Source: an uncultured archaeon A07HR67 (lineage in GTDB: Archaea; Halobacteriota; Halobacteria; Halobacteriales; Haloferacaceae). From it: 60,648 nt of DNA. A model generated the notes under the pieces. That model was not told the origin of the DNA. It ran no database searches and saw only the letters and a program-made list of their open reading frames with translations. Position 1 is the first letter of the stretch, and each line of letters begins with the position of its first letter. Made by a program: the position numbers and the translations under genes. Location: positions 350,174 through 410,821 of the forward strand of contig KI543168.1 in NCBI GenBank assembly GCA_000496175.1, read 5' to 3'. Below are positions 26,923-36,114 of this stretch, one piece after another.

Positions 26923-27618
26923 ATGAGCACCGAGGACGACGCGGGACCCGGTCCCGGACCACGGACGGAGCCGACGTCGAGACCGGCCCGCGGCCGCGAG
27001 AATCCCGACGTCGGCGATCTGTTAGACGAGTTGGACGCGTTAGAACGAACGGTCGACGAGGGCCACGAGCGCGAGAAGGTCCGTCAGACGATCTCGCTGG
27101 TGCGCCGGATGCCGGGTAGCGCGGCGTTCACGCGGCGGATCAGCACGTACACCAGCCGTGACATCGCCGAGTCGTTCGTCGGCGGGATTCTCCTCGCGCT
27201 CCCGTTGCTCGTGGAGGGCGGCGTCTTCGAGATCGCCGAGTGGTTCACCACGGCCCTCGTCGCCGGAGTCCCCGTGTTCCTGCTGGGACACGTCGTCTTC
27301 GTCGTGGCCATGACGACCGGCTTGTTGTACTACGCCGACTTCCGGCAGGTCCAGGTGTACAGGCCCATCTTCGGGGTCGTCCCGCGTCGGCTGGTCGGGG
27401 TGTTGGCGGCCGCGTTCCTCGTCTCGCTCGGCACGATGGTCCTATGGGGGCGGCTCTTCGAGGGGAATCCGGCGCCCACGGAAGCGTTCGCCAGGGTGAC
27501 CGTCGTCTGGGCTGCCGCCGCGTTCGGGGCCGCGCTGGGCGACATTCTGCCCGGAGAATCGACAGGCCGGGACGTGAGCGACCGGCTCGACGAGCTCGGC
27601 GATGGGGTCGGCGACTGA
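26923..27618 (+). CDS. DUF2391-type integral membrane protein
   Basis: 231 aa. A hydrophilic, disorder-prone N-terminus (about residues 1-30) precedes a short coiled coil (LLDELDALERTVDEGHEREK). Then come RRISTYTSRDIAESFVGGIL and about five hydrophobic segments. The TSRDIAESFVGGIL region resembles the DUF2391 family of putative membrane proteins of unknown function. The TATA-like gctttttg lies about 30 nt before the ATG. Divergent from the cdc48 operon. Confidence 0.72.
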   Translation: MSTEDDAGPGPGPRTEPTSRPARGRENPDVGDLLDELDALERTVDEGHEREKVRQTISLVRRMPGSAAFTRRISTYTSRDIAESFVGGILLALPLLVEGGVFEIAEWFTTALVAGVPVFLLGHVVFVVAMTTGLLYYADFRQVQVYRPIFGVVPRRLVGVLAAAFLVSLGTMVLWGRLFEGNPAPTEAFARVTVVWAAAAFGAALGDILPGESTGRDVSDRLDELGDGVGD

Positions 27619-27710
27619 CCCGGAGCCGAGAACGGCCGGTCTCGAGCGCGGGCGCGACAGCGCGACGCAGGTACCACAGGTTTTTCGCCGCGGCGGTCGT
27701 ACGTCGGCGC

Positions 27711-28118
27711 ATGTCAGCGTTACGCGACGCGCTTCGGGATCTCCCGGACGCGGTGTTTGCGGACCTGCTCGAGTCCGACGACGAGTACGTTCTTCTCGTC
27801 GACCTCCCCGGAGCGACCCCAGAGACCACAGAGGTCCTCTTCGAGGACGGCCGGATCGCGATAGAGGGGCGTCGCGAGAAGTCCACGCCGGAGGGGTTCC
27901 AGTACGTCCGCGAGAACCGGCCGCTCTTTCTCGACGCCGAGTTGCCGCTGCCGCCGGACGCGGACGGCGACGCCGCGGGCGCCGAGATGGACCGCGGCGT
28001 CCTCGAGGTGGTTCTCCCCAAGCGCACCGAGGGCGGCTCGCGCCGAATTCCGGTCGACGGGAGCGACGGAGACGGCGAGGACGACGCGGGGACCACCGAC
28101 GACCAGGCTGCCGCCTGA
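27711..28118 (+). CDS. Hsp20/alpha-crystallin family protein
   Basis: 135 aa. A short N-terminal helix (ALRDALRDLPDAVFADLL) leads into an alpha-crystallin domain: EYVLLVDLPGATPETTEVLF, then GRIAIEGRREKSTPEGFQYV, FLDAELPLPPDADGDAAGAE and the closing DRGVLEVVLPK, which matches the A/G-x-x-x-G-V-L-x-v-x-x-P-K ending of small heat-shock proteins. The acidic tail is typical of halophiles. A TATA-like gtttttcg lies about 27 nt before the ATG. The downstream ABC1 kinase begins 3 nt after the stop, so they form an operon. Confidence 0.85.
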   Translation: MSALRDALRDLPDAVFADLLESDDEYVLLVDLPGATPETTEVLFEDGRIAIEGRREKSTPEGFQYVRENRPLFLDAELPLPPDADGDAAGAEMDRGVLEVVLPKRTEGGSRRIPVDGSDGDGEDDAGTTDDQAAA

Positions 28119-28121
28119 CGG

Positions 28122-29795
28122 GTGGTGACGCTGGTCAACCTCCGTGCCTACTGGCGGTTCCTCGTCGTGCTCCGGCAGTTTTCGCCGCTCATCGTCGCCT
28201 ACTGGCGCGACCGAAAGCGATTTTTGATCGTCGGCGGGGGCCGTGACGTCGACGAGGCGACACAGCGCGAGCGCGCCGACATCCTCCTCGACATCCTGCT
28301 CACGCTCGGGCCGACGTTCATCAAACTCGGCCAGCTCCTGTCGACGCGTCCCGACATCCTGCCGCCCGCCTACATCGACGTGCTCGAAGGGCTCCAAGAC
28401 GACGTGCCGCCGGCCGATTGGGCCGACTCGAAACGCGTGTTGGAAGCCGAACTCGGCCCCGTCGAGGAGACGTTCGACGACTTCGACACCGAGTCGATAA
28501 GCGGGGCCAGCCTCGGACAGGTGTACACCGCCAGGTACGAGGGGACCGAGGTGGCGGTGAAGGTTCGTCGGCCCGGGATCGAAGAACTCGTCGAGGCCGA
28601 CCTGCGCGCGATTCGCTGGTCGCTCCCGATCGTCCGGCGGTTCATCGGCGGCGGCCGGGCGTTCTCGATCGAGAACCTCTCCGAGGAGTTCGCGAAGACG
28701 ATCCGCCAGGAGATGGACTACCGCCGAGAACGGGAGATGCTCGAGGAGATCAGAACGAACTTCGCCGACAACGACCGGATACGGATCCCGGCCGCCTACG
28801 AGTCGGCGTCGGGCCCGCGCGTGCTCACGATGGAGTACATCGGCGGAACGAAGATCAGCCGCGTCGAGGAACTCGACGGCGCGGGACTCGACCGGACGGC
28901 GATCGCGGAGACGCTGCAGGAAGTGTACCTCCAGATGATCATCGACGACGGGGTGTTCCACGCCGACCCACATCCCGGCAACCTCGCCGTCGCCGACGAC
29001 GGCACCGTGATCTTCTACGACTTCGGGATGTCCGGGCGAGTCGACCCGTTCATCCAGGACAAGATCGTCGAGTTCTACGTCGCGGTCGCCAGACAGGACA
29101 CCGACGCGATCCTCGACACGCTGATCTCGATGGGGACGCTCTCGCCGGAGGTCGACCGCGACGTGATGGGCGAGGTGATGGAGCTCGCGATCGCCGACGC
29201 CCGCGGCGAGGAGATCGAGCAGTACCGCGTCAACCAGATCGTCGAGCAGGTGGAGTCGACGATCTACGAGTTCCCGCTGCGGCTGCCTCGAAACCTCGCG
29301 TTGGTCCTCCGCGTCGCCACCGTCGTCGAAGGGGTGTGTGTCACGCTCGACCCCGAGTTCGACTTCATCGCGACGGCGACCGATTACCTCGAGGATCAAG
29401 GTTACTACGAACAGACCGCCCGCGAGTTGGCCGAGGGAACGGCCCGGCAGCTCCAACGGACGACGGAGGCGTTGTTCACCGTGCCGCCGAAGGCGGACGC
29501 GTTTCTCGAGCGAGCGAACCGCGGCGACCTCCAGGTCGGCGTCACCATCGAGGACGAGTCGCGCGTGCTCGATAAGTTGGCGATGCGAATCGCCTACTCC
29601 GTGCTGCTCGCCGTCGGCGTCCTCTCGGCGACGATCCTCTACTCGTTCGCCGAGGAGTGGCGGCTCGCGGCGGTCGTTCTCCTCCTTGCCGCGCCGCTTG
29701 CGGTCGCGCTCTACCGGTCGTTCCGAAAGAAGCGCACGATCCCGGGGAACCCACAGTTCACCAGACAAGGCATGCGGAAACAACGCGAGGACTGA
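28122..29795 (+). CDS. ABC1/UbiB/AarF family atypical protein kinase
   Basis: 557 aa. ABC1-type kinase signatures in order: LGPTFIKLGQLLSTRPDILP (the KxGQ motif), SISGASLGQVYTA (Ala-rich loop), EVAVKVRRPGIEE (catalytic Lys), the EMDYRREREM helix, VFHADPHPGNLAV (catalytic loop) and VIFYDFGMSGRV (metal-binding DFG). Two hydrophobic segments at the C-terminus anchor it to the membrane. Relatives support ubiquinone/menaquinone or isoprenoid lipid metabolism; in haloarchaea, which use menaquinone, the target is not known. GTG 28122 begins 3 nt after the Hsp20 stop; GTG 28125 is equally possible. Confidence 0.93.
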   Translation: MVTLVNLRAYWRFLVVLRQFSPLIVAYWRDRKRFLIVGGGRDVDEATQRERADILLDILLTLGPTFIKLGQLLSTRPDILPPAYIDVLEGLQDDVPPADWADSKRVLEAELGPVEETFDDFDTESISGASLGQVYTARYEGTEVAVKVRRPGIEELVEADLRAIRWSLPIVRRFIGGGRAFSIENLSEEFAKTIRQEMDYRREREMLEEIRTNFADNDRIRIPAAYESASGPRVLTMEYIGGTKISRVEELDGAGLDRTAIAETLQEVYLQMIIDDGVFHADPHPGNLAVADDGTVIFYDFGMSGRVDPFIQDKIVEFYVAVARQDTDAILDTLISMGTLSPEVDRDVMGEVMELAIADARGEEIEQYRVNQIVEQVESTIYEFPLRLPRNLALVLRVATVVEGVCVTLDPEFDFIATATDYLEDQGYYEQTARELAEGTARQLQRTTEALFTVPPKADAFLERANRGDLQVGVTIEDESRVLDKLAMRIAYSVLLAVGVLSATILYSFAEEWRLAAVVLLLAAPLAVALYRSFRKKRTIPGNPQFTRQGMRKQRED

Positions 29796-29831
29796 CCCGG
29801 TCCGCGCCCCCGGTCGACCGGGACGCACGGC

Positions 29832-30611
29832 TCACCCGCGACACACCCAGACGTCCCCCCGGTCGTCCACGCCGTACCCCCGCTCGGAGAGCCACGACCG
29901 GAGCGTTCGAGCGGGGTCGGCGGCGTCCGACGGCGATCCGGCCCGGCTCGTCCGACCGTCGTGAACCTCGAGAACGAGCAGCGGGCGGTGTTCGCGGAGC
30001 GTCCGCTCGGCTCCCCGAAGCACCGCGAGTTCGTGGCCCTCGACGTCGATCTTGACCGCGTCTGGCGGCGGGACACGAGCCACGTCGGGAGCGTCGGGTG
30101 TCGCGTCCACGAGGTCGTCGATCCGGTAGACGGGGACGGTCTCGACGTCGGCGACGCGCGCGCCCCAGCGGGTCGCGCGGTCGCGGTCGAACGCGGAGCA
30201 CTTCGAGAACGTTGACCGGTAGAACGGCAGCGTCGTCTGCTCGTCGCCGACGCCGAGCCGCCGGAGGTCGATCCGGTCGGCGAGCCCGTTCCTGGCCGCG
30301 TTTCGAGCCAACCGGTCGGCGCTTTCGCCGTTCGGCTCGATCGCGACGACCCGACGATCGGTACCGACCGCGAGCGGGATAGCGTGTTCACCGACGTGTG
30401 CGCCCGCGTCGAGGACGGTCGCGTCCGTGGGAAGCGCGTCGAGCGCGGCCAGTCCGGGGTCGTCGCCGTGGGGGTTCGTGGGCTCGTAGCTCCAGTAGGT
30501 GCCCGCGACCGTGCGTTTCGGGGTGGCGAGGCCGACGGTGTACGTCAGGTCGGCGAGCCGGTAGAGGGTTCGAAACCCGAGCCGTTCGAGCCAGGCGGGG
30601 GTAGAGGCCAT
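29832..30611 (-). CDS. FkbM family SAM-dependent methyltransferase
   Basis: 259 aa. Class I methyltransferase motifs: TVLDAGAHVGEHAIPLA (SAM-binding motif I, about residues 65-82), RRVVAIEPNGESADRL (motif II with the acidic residue binding ribose), VYRIDDLVD, and the FkbM-typical DAVKIDVEGHELAVLRGAE, ending with LLVLEVHDG. FkbM proteins O-methylate sugars or polyketides; haloarchaeal members are often linked to glycans. An N-terminal extension (about 60 residues, RTLYRLADLTYTVGLATPK) precedes the core. Convergent with the ABC1 kinase and 12 bp downstream of the site-2 protease on the same strand, so it is probably cotranscribed with it. Confidence 0.9.
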   Translation of the reverse strand: MASTPAWLERLGFRTLYRLADLTYTVGLATPKRTVAGTYWSYEPTNPHGDDPGLAALDALPTDATVLDAGAHVGEHAIPLAVGTDRRVVAIEPNGESADRLARNAARNGLADRIDLRRLGVGDEQTTLPFYRSTFSKCSAFDRDRATRWGARVADVETVPVYRIDDLVDATPDAPDVARVPPPDAVKIDVEGHELAVLRGAERTLREHRPLLVLEVHDGRTSRAGSPSDAADPARTLRSWLSERGYGVDDRGDVWVCRG

Positions 30612-30623
30612 CCGTCGGCTTTC

Positions 30624-31778
30624 TCAGGCCGTCACGACTTGGATCGGAACGAGCAGGAAACAGAGCGCGCCGGCGCCAAAGGTGAGCACGCCCAGGGCGA
30701 CGCGGGGCCAGTCGAGCCGTTGCTCGTCGTCGGGGTTCGCCGGGCCGTTGAACGCGATGACAAGCGAGAAGACGCCCCAGAACGCCCAGAGACCGACCGA
30801 CTCGTTGAGCCCGAGTCCGCGCCCGTAGTAGAGGTACGCGGCGATCACGAACAACGCGCCCGGCACCAGCGACGCGACCGTCTCTTGGCGTGGTCCCACC
30901 ATCGCGCGGACCATGTGCCCGCCGTCGAGCTGGCCGACGGGAAGCAGGTTCAACAGGGTGAAGAACATCCCGACCCAGCCGCCGATGATCACCGGGTGGA
31001 CCGAGCGGGCGGGGTCCGGATACGACGTCGGCTGGCCGATCAGGTCGGCGATCAGGCTCAAAAGCGGCGGGTTGTTGAACCGGATCACGGTGCCGGAACT
31101 GCTCGCCAGCTCGGCGGGAACGCGGATCGGGTCGAGCGAGAGCCCGACGACGGTGACGATAACGGTGGCGACGAGCCCGGCGATCGGCCCGGCCGCGCCG
31201 ATGTCGAACAACACCTTTCGGGAGGGCATCCGGCCTCGCATTCGGATGACCGCGCCGAGCGTCCCGAACGGGAAGACGAAGGGGATGACGTACGGCAGCG
31301 AGACGTCGACACCGTGGTATCGACCGGCGGCGTAGTGGCCCAACTCGTGGGTCATCAACACGCCGAGAACCGCGGCAGTGAACGGCCACGCGCGGAGCAT
31401 CGAGAACGGGTTGGCCCGGATCTCCGCGAGGGGGACGTAGTACCACCCGTACGCCCCGACGAACAACGTCGAGAGCACGGTCGCGAAGAACAGCCCGACG
31501 TTCACCCACGGGATTCCGTCGCGGGCGCTGGCGAACGGCGTGGCGACGACGACGTGGCCGTCCGCAACCGTTTCGACGTCCACGTCGTAGCCCGCCTCGC
31601 GAAACGCCGGAGCAAGCTTCCGGAGGAGCGTCCGTTCCGGGACGTACGACTCGCCCACGTAGCGGACGCGGCCGTCCTCCTGGCGGACCTCCTCGACGCG
31701 AAAGAACGTTCGGAGCGGGTCGGGACGGGGAACGTCGGCCGGCACCGACGCCGTCCCGTCCTCGCGTTCTGGCATCAT
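30624..31778 (-). CDS. Site-2 protease family (M50) membrane metalloprotease
   Basis: 384 aa. The zinc-binding HELGH motif (LMTHELGHYAAGRYHG) lies in a hydrophobic segment near residue 140, and the second catalytic motif, LLNLLPVGQLDGGHMVRA, near residue 270. About six to eight membrane segments surround them. The first 85 residues are a soluble domain (RTFFRVEEVRQEDGRVRYVG...). Such enzymes cut transmembrane anchors of regulators; no obvious substrate gene is adjacent. ATG 31778 is chosen because a TATA-like tttatact sits about 24 nt upstream; the longer open frame to 31925 has no such support. Confidence 0.93.
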   Translation of the reverse strand: MMPEREDGTASVPADVPRPDPLRTFFRVEEVRQEDGRVRYVGESYVPERTLLRKLAPAFREAGYDVDVETVADGHVVVATPFASARDGIPWVNVGLFFATVLSTLFVGAYGWYYVPLAEIRANPFSMLRAWPFTAAVLGVLMTHELGHYAAGRYHGVDVSLPYVIPFVFPFGTLGAVIRMRGRMPSRKVLFDIGAAGPIAGLVATVIVTVVGLSLDPIRVPAELASSSGTVIRFNNPPLLSLIADLIGQPTSYPDPARSVHPVIIGGWVGMFFTLLNLLPVGQLDGGHMVRAMVGPRQETVASLVPGALFVIAAYLYYGRGLGLNESVGLWAFWGVFSLVIAFNGPANPDDEQRLDWPRVALGVLTFGAGALCFLLVPIQVVTA

Positions 31779-31911
31779 CAGTTGTTGGCCGTCACCGAGT
31801 ATAAACCCCGCGTCACCGGAGGCGGGCGGGGACACAGAAGACAGACAGCGGGGACGCGAACGAGCGCGCCCGAGGGGGATGGGCTCTGACGGTCGGAGAC
31901 GCGCGAAGCGG

Positions 31912-32172
31912 TCAGGCGGGCTCAACGCGCCACGTGGTCGCCCCCGTGTACGACCACTTTTCCACGGTGAGTTCGGTGGCGGAGTCGCGAAGTTTCACCA
32001 TTAGCGCGCCGATCTCTTTCGGCGAGAGATCGACGTCGTCGGAGATGAACTTTCCTTTGAAATACATCTCGCCGTCCTCGGCCCGGCTGAGCAGGTATCG
32101 TTTCAGCCGTTCTTCTTTGCTAAGGTCGTCGGTGGTGCTCGCGTCCGTGGAGGGGTTCGCAGTCGCGCTCAT
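31912..32172 (-). CDS. DUF7123-type small haloarchaeal protein
   Basis: 86 aa. The N-terminus is Ser/Thr/Asp-rich; residues 18-80 form a compact domain: KEERLKRYLLSRAEDGEMYF, then KFISDDVDLSPKEIGALMVK and VEKWSYTGATTWRV. The middle resembles a winged-helix fold (helix, helix, DLSPKEIGALM recognition-like helix, beta wing), so DNA binding is possible. It belongs by appearance to a conserved haloarchaeal family of unknown function. A TATA-like tttataac box on the minus strand lies about 28 nt upstream of the ATG. Confidence 0.75.
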   Translation of the reverse strand: MSATANPSTDASTTDDLSKEERLKRYLLSRAEDGEMYFKGKFISDDVDLSPKEIGALMVKLRDSATELTVEKWSYTGATTWRVEPA

Positions 32173-32442
32173 GATACATCCACCTCATGGCGCCGAAGGG
32201 TGTTATAAAGGGGAGACCGTTGGACGGCATTCAGGTCCTTTCACCGAATCGCCGGGGCGTAAAACGACGGCGGTGACGTTTTATGACCGTTTAAAATCTC
32301 TTTAGACAGTTTATCGGAGTTTCTAAGCCGTTCGATCGGTGGTAGAGGCACGCGGCGGTACCGAGCGGGATCGCCGGGTGAGACGCCGCCAGTGCCCGGG
32401 ACGACGGTCGCTCGCGCGGCGGCCGCAGCCGCGGTCGGCGGG

Positions 32443-33249
32443 CTACTCGCGCTGATGGAGCCAGAACGCCTCCGTCTCCGTCGTCTCTTTTTTGAATATC
32501 GGGACCTCGTCTTTCAGCCGGTCGATCCCGTCTTCGACGGCGCGGAACGCCTCGGCGCGGTGGCCGGCGAGGACCACGACGAAGACGATGTCTTCGCCCG
32601 CCTCGACGACGCCGGTGCGGTGATGCATCGCGACCTCGAAGACGCCCTCGCGGTCGGTCAGTTCGGCGGCGATGGCGTCCATCCGGTCGCGGGCGACGCC
32701 CTCGTACTTCTCGAACGCGAGGTGTGTCGTCCGGTCGTCGTCGGGGTCGTCGCGAGCGCGGACGCGGCCCGTGAACGTCGCGATTGCGCCCGACCGGTCC
32801 GCGGCAGCCGATCGCTCGACGCGCGCGACGAGTTCCTCGCGGGTCACCCACGGTTCCGCGCCGTCGAGCGCCGTCAGGAGCTCGGCAACGTCGACGTCGG
32901 CGGGCGTCGGCGCCCGTGTGACGACGTCGCCGGGAGTGTCGGCTGGGTCGGCGTCGGAGCCCACCAACACCGTCGGAAGTCGCAGGCGGCTGTATCCGAC
33001 CACAACGACGTAGTCGTGATCGGGCGCAAACCGGTCGAGAAGGGCGTCGACGTCGGAGGCGGCCCCTCGGCCGACCCACGACCCGTCGGGCGAGATGTCG
33101 ACCGTCGTATCGCCGACCGCGGCCGGCTCGCCGCCGGAGTCGGCGGCCCCTTCGATCCGTCGGACGACGGCGACCCGGCCCGTCAGCCGGTCCGCGAGCG
33201 TCGCGGCGAGGTCGGCCGCGCCGGGACCCAGAATCGAGATCGGTTGCAT
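32443..33249 (-). CDS. moaE: MobB-like / molybdopterin synthase large subunit (MoaE) fusion
   Basis: 268 aa, about twice the length of a lone MoaE. The C-terminal ~130 residues match MoaE, the large subunit that transfers sulfur to precursor Z: SGAIATFTGRVRARDDPDDD, HLAFEKYEGVARDRMDAI, MHHRTGVVEAGEDIVFVVV, VEDGIDRLKDEVPIFKKE (catalytic Lys pair). The N-terminal ~120 residues start ISILGPGAADLAATLADRLT and contain HDYVVVVGYSRLRLP, resembling MobB, the guanine-dinucleotide cofactor accessory GTPase, but its Walker A glycine/lysine loop is degenerate (GPGAADLA lacks the usual GKT). The fused architecture suggests coupling of two molybdenum-cofactor steps. No other moa gene is adjacent. Confidence 0.88.
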   Translation of the reverse strand: MQPISILGPGAADLAATLADRLTGRVAVVRRIEGAADSGGEPAAVGDTTVDISPDGSWVGRGAASDVDALLDRFAPDHDYVVVVGYSRLRLPTVLVGSDADPADTPGDVVTRAPTPADVDVAELLTALDGAEPWVTREELVARVERSAAADRSGAIATFTGRVRARDDPDDDRTTHLAFEKYEGVARDRMDAIAAELTDREGVFEVAMHHRTGVVEAGEDIVFVVVLAGHRAEAFRAVEDGIDRLKDEVPIFKKETTETEAFWLHQRE

Positions 33250-33304
33250 ACCCCAATCCGGGCGGCGAGCGGCTTAGGCGTTTCCCGGGCGCCGGTCCGG
33301 GAGG

Positions 33305-34162
33305 CTACTCGTAGGCGTAAAACCCCTCGCCGGTCTTCTTGCCGAGGTCGCCGGCGGCCACCTTTCGTTTGAGCAGGTACGCGGGCGTGTAGCGGTCGCC
33401 GAGCTCCTCGTGAAGCGTCTCCGTGGCGTCGAGCACCACGTCGAGCCCGATGTGGTCGGCGAGCGCGAGCGGGCCCATGGGGACGTTCGTGCCGAGCGTC
33501 ATCCCGCGGTCGATGTCGGCTTTGGCGGCGACCCCTTCGTCGTACGCGCGGATCCCCTCGTTGATCCACGGCATCAGGATGCGGTTGGTGACGAATCCCG
33601 GCTTGTCGTCTGCTTCCCAGGTTTCCTTCTCGAGTGCGGCGGCGAACGCGTGGGCGAACTCGACGACCGCTGGCGCGGTTCGTTCGCCGACGACGATCTC
33701 GACGCCGTCCATCACCGGGACCGGGTTCATGAAGTGAAGCCCCACGACACGCGCCGCGCGGTCGGTCGCGCTCGCGATCTCGGTGACCGACAACGTCGAG
33801 GTGTTGGTCGCGAGCACGACGTCGTCGTCGGTGATCGCGTCCAGGTCGGCGAAGACGTCTCGTTTGACCGCCATCTCCTCGACCGCGGCCTCGACGACGA
33901 CGTCGGCGTCCGCGAGGTCGGCGAGGTCGGTCGTGCCCGTGATCCGCTCGCGGATCGTCGCCGGCTCCGCCGCCAGCGCGTCCTTTGCCGCGAGACGGTC
34001 GAGACTCGAGTCGATGGCTGCGAGGCCGTTGTCGACGTACTCGCGCTCGATGTCGCGCATCACCACGTCGTAGCCGGCGGTCGCGGCGACCTGTGCGATC
34101 CCGTTGCCCATCGTCCCGGCTCCGACCACGCCAACGGTTGTCACGTCAGATAACTCGCGCAT
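33305..34162 (-). CDS. hbd: 3-hydroxyacyl-CoA dehydrogenase (3-hydroxybutyryl-CoA dehydrogenase type)
   Basis: 285 aa, the single-function length. The NAD-binding Rossmann motif VGVVGAGTMGNGIAQVAA is at residues 9-26. The catalytic signature is GLHFMNPVPVMDGVEIVVG (His in the HFxxP motif), followed by DKPGFVTNRILMPWINEGI and the C-terminal domain TLGTNVPMGPLALADHIGLD. It oxidises (S)-3-hydroxyacyl-CoA in fatty-acid or amino-acid degradation, or acts in the butyryl-CoA route. ATG 34162 is selected since the Rossmann fold begins immediately after; the open frame to 34210 adds nothing conserved. No other beta-oxidation gene is nearby. Confidence 0.93.
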   Translation of the reverse strand: MRELSDVTTVGVVGAGTMGNGIAQVAATAGYDVVMRDIEREYVDNGLAAIDSSLDRLAAKDALAAEPATIRERITGTTDLADLADADVVVEAAVEEMAVKRDVFADLDAITDDDVVLATNTSTLSVTEIASATDRAARVVGLHFMNPVPVMDGVEIVVGERTAPAVVEFAHAFAAALEKETWEADDKPGFVTNRILMPWINEGIRAYDEGVAAKADIDRGMTLGTNVPMGPLALADHIGLDVVLDATETLHEELGDRYTPAYLLKRKVAAGDLGKKTGEGFYAYE

Positions 34163-34288
34163 GGAGTCCGCTGGCGCGGGAACGGGGCTAAGTATTGCGG
34201 TGTGGCTCACGCCGTCGGACGAGAATCGTCGAACGGCGAGAACGACGACGACAGCACGCGGCGCCCCAAGTGAGACGCCCCACGTTGA

Positions 34289-35977
34289 TCAGCGGCGTCT
34301 CGGCGCGTACGAGCGGCGGTCGACACGCTCGAGCGGGATCGTCGCCGTGACAACCGTTCCGGTCGGCTCGTTTGGCTCGAACGAGACCGAGCCGCCGAGC
34401 AGCTCCGTGCCCCACTTCACCAGCCAGAGGCCGAGACCGCTCCCGTGTTGAAGCGCGGTTTCGGTGCCCGCGTTCAACACGTTCAGTTCGTAGTCGTCGA
34501 TCCCCGGTCCGTTGTCGGCGACCCACACCCGAGCGTCTCCGTCGTCGACCGCAGCGCCGACCCTGACGCGCCGCTGCTCGCCGTCGTTGTGTGCCGCCGC
34601 GTTCTCGATCAGGTTGTTCACCACGACAGAGAGGGCGTCGGGGACGACGACGTCCGCGTCGGGGGGCTCGGCCTCGAAGGCAACGCCCGGAAACGCCTCG
34701 GCGGCGTCGTCGAGGCTTCGGTCGACGAGAGCGGCGAGCGAGACGGTGTCGCGGTCGCTCACCGCGTCCTCGAAGAGTTCGATCGCGTCGCGGCCCTTCT
34801 CGCTGATTTCGACGATGCGCATCGTTCGCTGCGTGATCGTTTCGGCGGTGGCGCCGGTGGTGCGTTCGGCGTACCCCTGGATGATGTTCGCCTCGGTGCG
34901 GATGTTGTGGCGCAACACGCGGTTGAGCACGCGGAGTCGTTGTTGTTGTTGAAGGTACTGGGTGACGTTGTGGAGGGTGAGCACGTGTCCGAGCGTTTCT
35001 CCGTGCCGGTCGGTGAGCTCTGTCGCGGTCACGTCGTACGACTGCGAGGTCGCTTCGGTGCCGATCGTCAGGAAGTCGCGGCCGCCGTCGGTTTCGAGCC
35101 GGTCGTCGAGCGGGAGCAGCGAGGACGCTGACGCGCCGAGCGCTCGGTCGGCGTCGATGCCGAGAATGTCGGCGCCCGTTCGGTTGATCTCGACGATCGT
35201 ATCGTGTCCGTCGACGACGATGGCGCCCTCGTGGATGTGATCGAAGAGGAACTCCTTGGCGCGCCACGTGGGGGCCGGGTTGGCGCCGAACATTCGAAAT
35301 CGGTCGATCGCCCCCAGGTACGCGACGCCGGAGACGGCGAACGCGACCGGCGTCGGGTCGATGCCGACGGGCGAGAGCACGCCCAGGTTGTAGAGGATGT
35401 TCGTCGTCCACGGAGTGAGAATGCCGACGAGCAGCGCCGCGCTCTGTCCGCGAAACGCCGTCGCGCCGCTCGACAACAGCCCCAGTATCGGGAGTATTCC
35501 GAGCACGCCAAGCAGATAGGTGTAGCCGGCGGCCACCGCGTACCAGAGTCCCCCCTGTTCGACGACCGCCGTCCCGTCCGGGGCGACGCCAGCCTGCTGG
35601 ATGTACAACGCGTCGTGGTACGGTGTGGTCACCGCGAAGACGACTGTGAGCGCCGGAACGACCGCCAGCAGCGCGACGTTTCGACGGGTGATGTACTGGT
35701 CGCGTCCGGTGTACTCAAGCGCAAACAGGATCCACGCGACCGGCACGATCATGACGCCGACCCAGCCGGCCTTCGTCCAACGGACCACTCCTGCCGGGTC
35801 GCCCGCCGAGAGGCCGAAGATGATACACGTCGACCACCACGACTGGCCGATCAACAGCCACACAAGCGGGCTCGCACCCGGCTCCGGGCGGTTTCGCCAC
35901 GCGAGAATCGCCGCGCTGCTCCCGATAGCGACCGACCCGAAGAGCAGCAGCACGGCGATTGACGACGAGGCGAGCAC
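34289..35977 (-). CDS. Membrane sensor histidine kinase with N-terminal 7TM and PAS domains
   Basis: 562 aa. Residues 1-225 contain seven hydrophobic segments of the histidine-kinase N-terminal 7TM type. A PAS domain follows (FDHIHEGAIVVDGHDTIVEI ... ADILGIDADRALG). The H-box is in RVLRHNIRTEANIIQGYAE, and the catalytic domain has the N-box VVNNLIENAAAHN, G1 box VADNGPGID and G2 box GSGLGLWLV. It should autophosphorylate on His and pass the phosphate to a response regulator, none of which is adjacent, so it is an orphan kinase. GTG 35977 is the start; a TATA-like attcatatg lies about 28 nt upstream. Confidence 0.93.
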   Translation of the reverse strand: MLASSSIAVLLLFGSVAIGSSAAILAWRNRPEPGASPLVWLLIGQSWWSTCIIFGLSAGDPAGVVRWTKAGWVGVMIVPVAWILFALEYTGRDQYITRRNVALLAVVPALTVVFAVTTPYHDALYIQQAGVAPDGTAVVEQGGLWYAVAAGYTYLLGVLGILPILGLLSSGATAFRGQSAALLVGILTPWTTNILYNLGVLSPVGIDPTPVAFAVSGVAYLGAIDRFRMFGANPAPTWRAKEFLFDHIHEGAIVVDGHDTIVEINRTGADILGIDADRALGASASSLLPLDDRLETDGGRDFLTIGTEATSQSYDVTATELTDRHGETLGHVLTLHNVTQYLQQQQRLRVLNRVLRHNIRTEANIIQGYAERTTGATAETITQRTMRIVEISEKGRDAIELFEDAVSDRDTVSLAALVDRSLDDAAEAFPGVAFEAEPPDADVVVPDALSVVVNNLIENAAAHNDGEQRRVRVGAAVDDGDARVWVADNGPGIDDYELNVLNAGTETALQHGSGLGLWLVKWGTELLGGSVSFEPNEPTGTVVTATIPLERVDRRSYAPRRR

Positions 35978-36114
35978 AGATACCGGTGAAACGACCCCCC
36001 GACATATGAATCAACCGACGTATTCCGACGCCGGTCCCGGGGACGGGGGAGTCGCGTGGAGCCGGAGTGCGATCCGGCGACCGCGCGACCCGCCCGCGGT
36101 CGTCGGTTCCGTGA

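Noticed and set aside
27720..29828. Long minus-strand ORF of about 700 codons opposite the ABC1 kinase
   Set aside because: It mirrors two well-supported plus-strand genes, is Arg/Val-rich and has no motif; it is an artefact of high GC.
31779..31925. Extended N-terminus of the site-2 protease
   Set aside because: Would overlap the preceding DUF7123-type gene and lies upstream of the TATA-like box.
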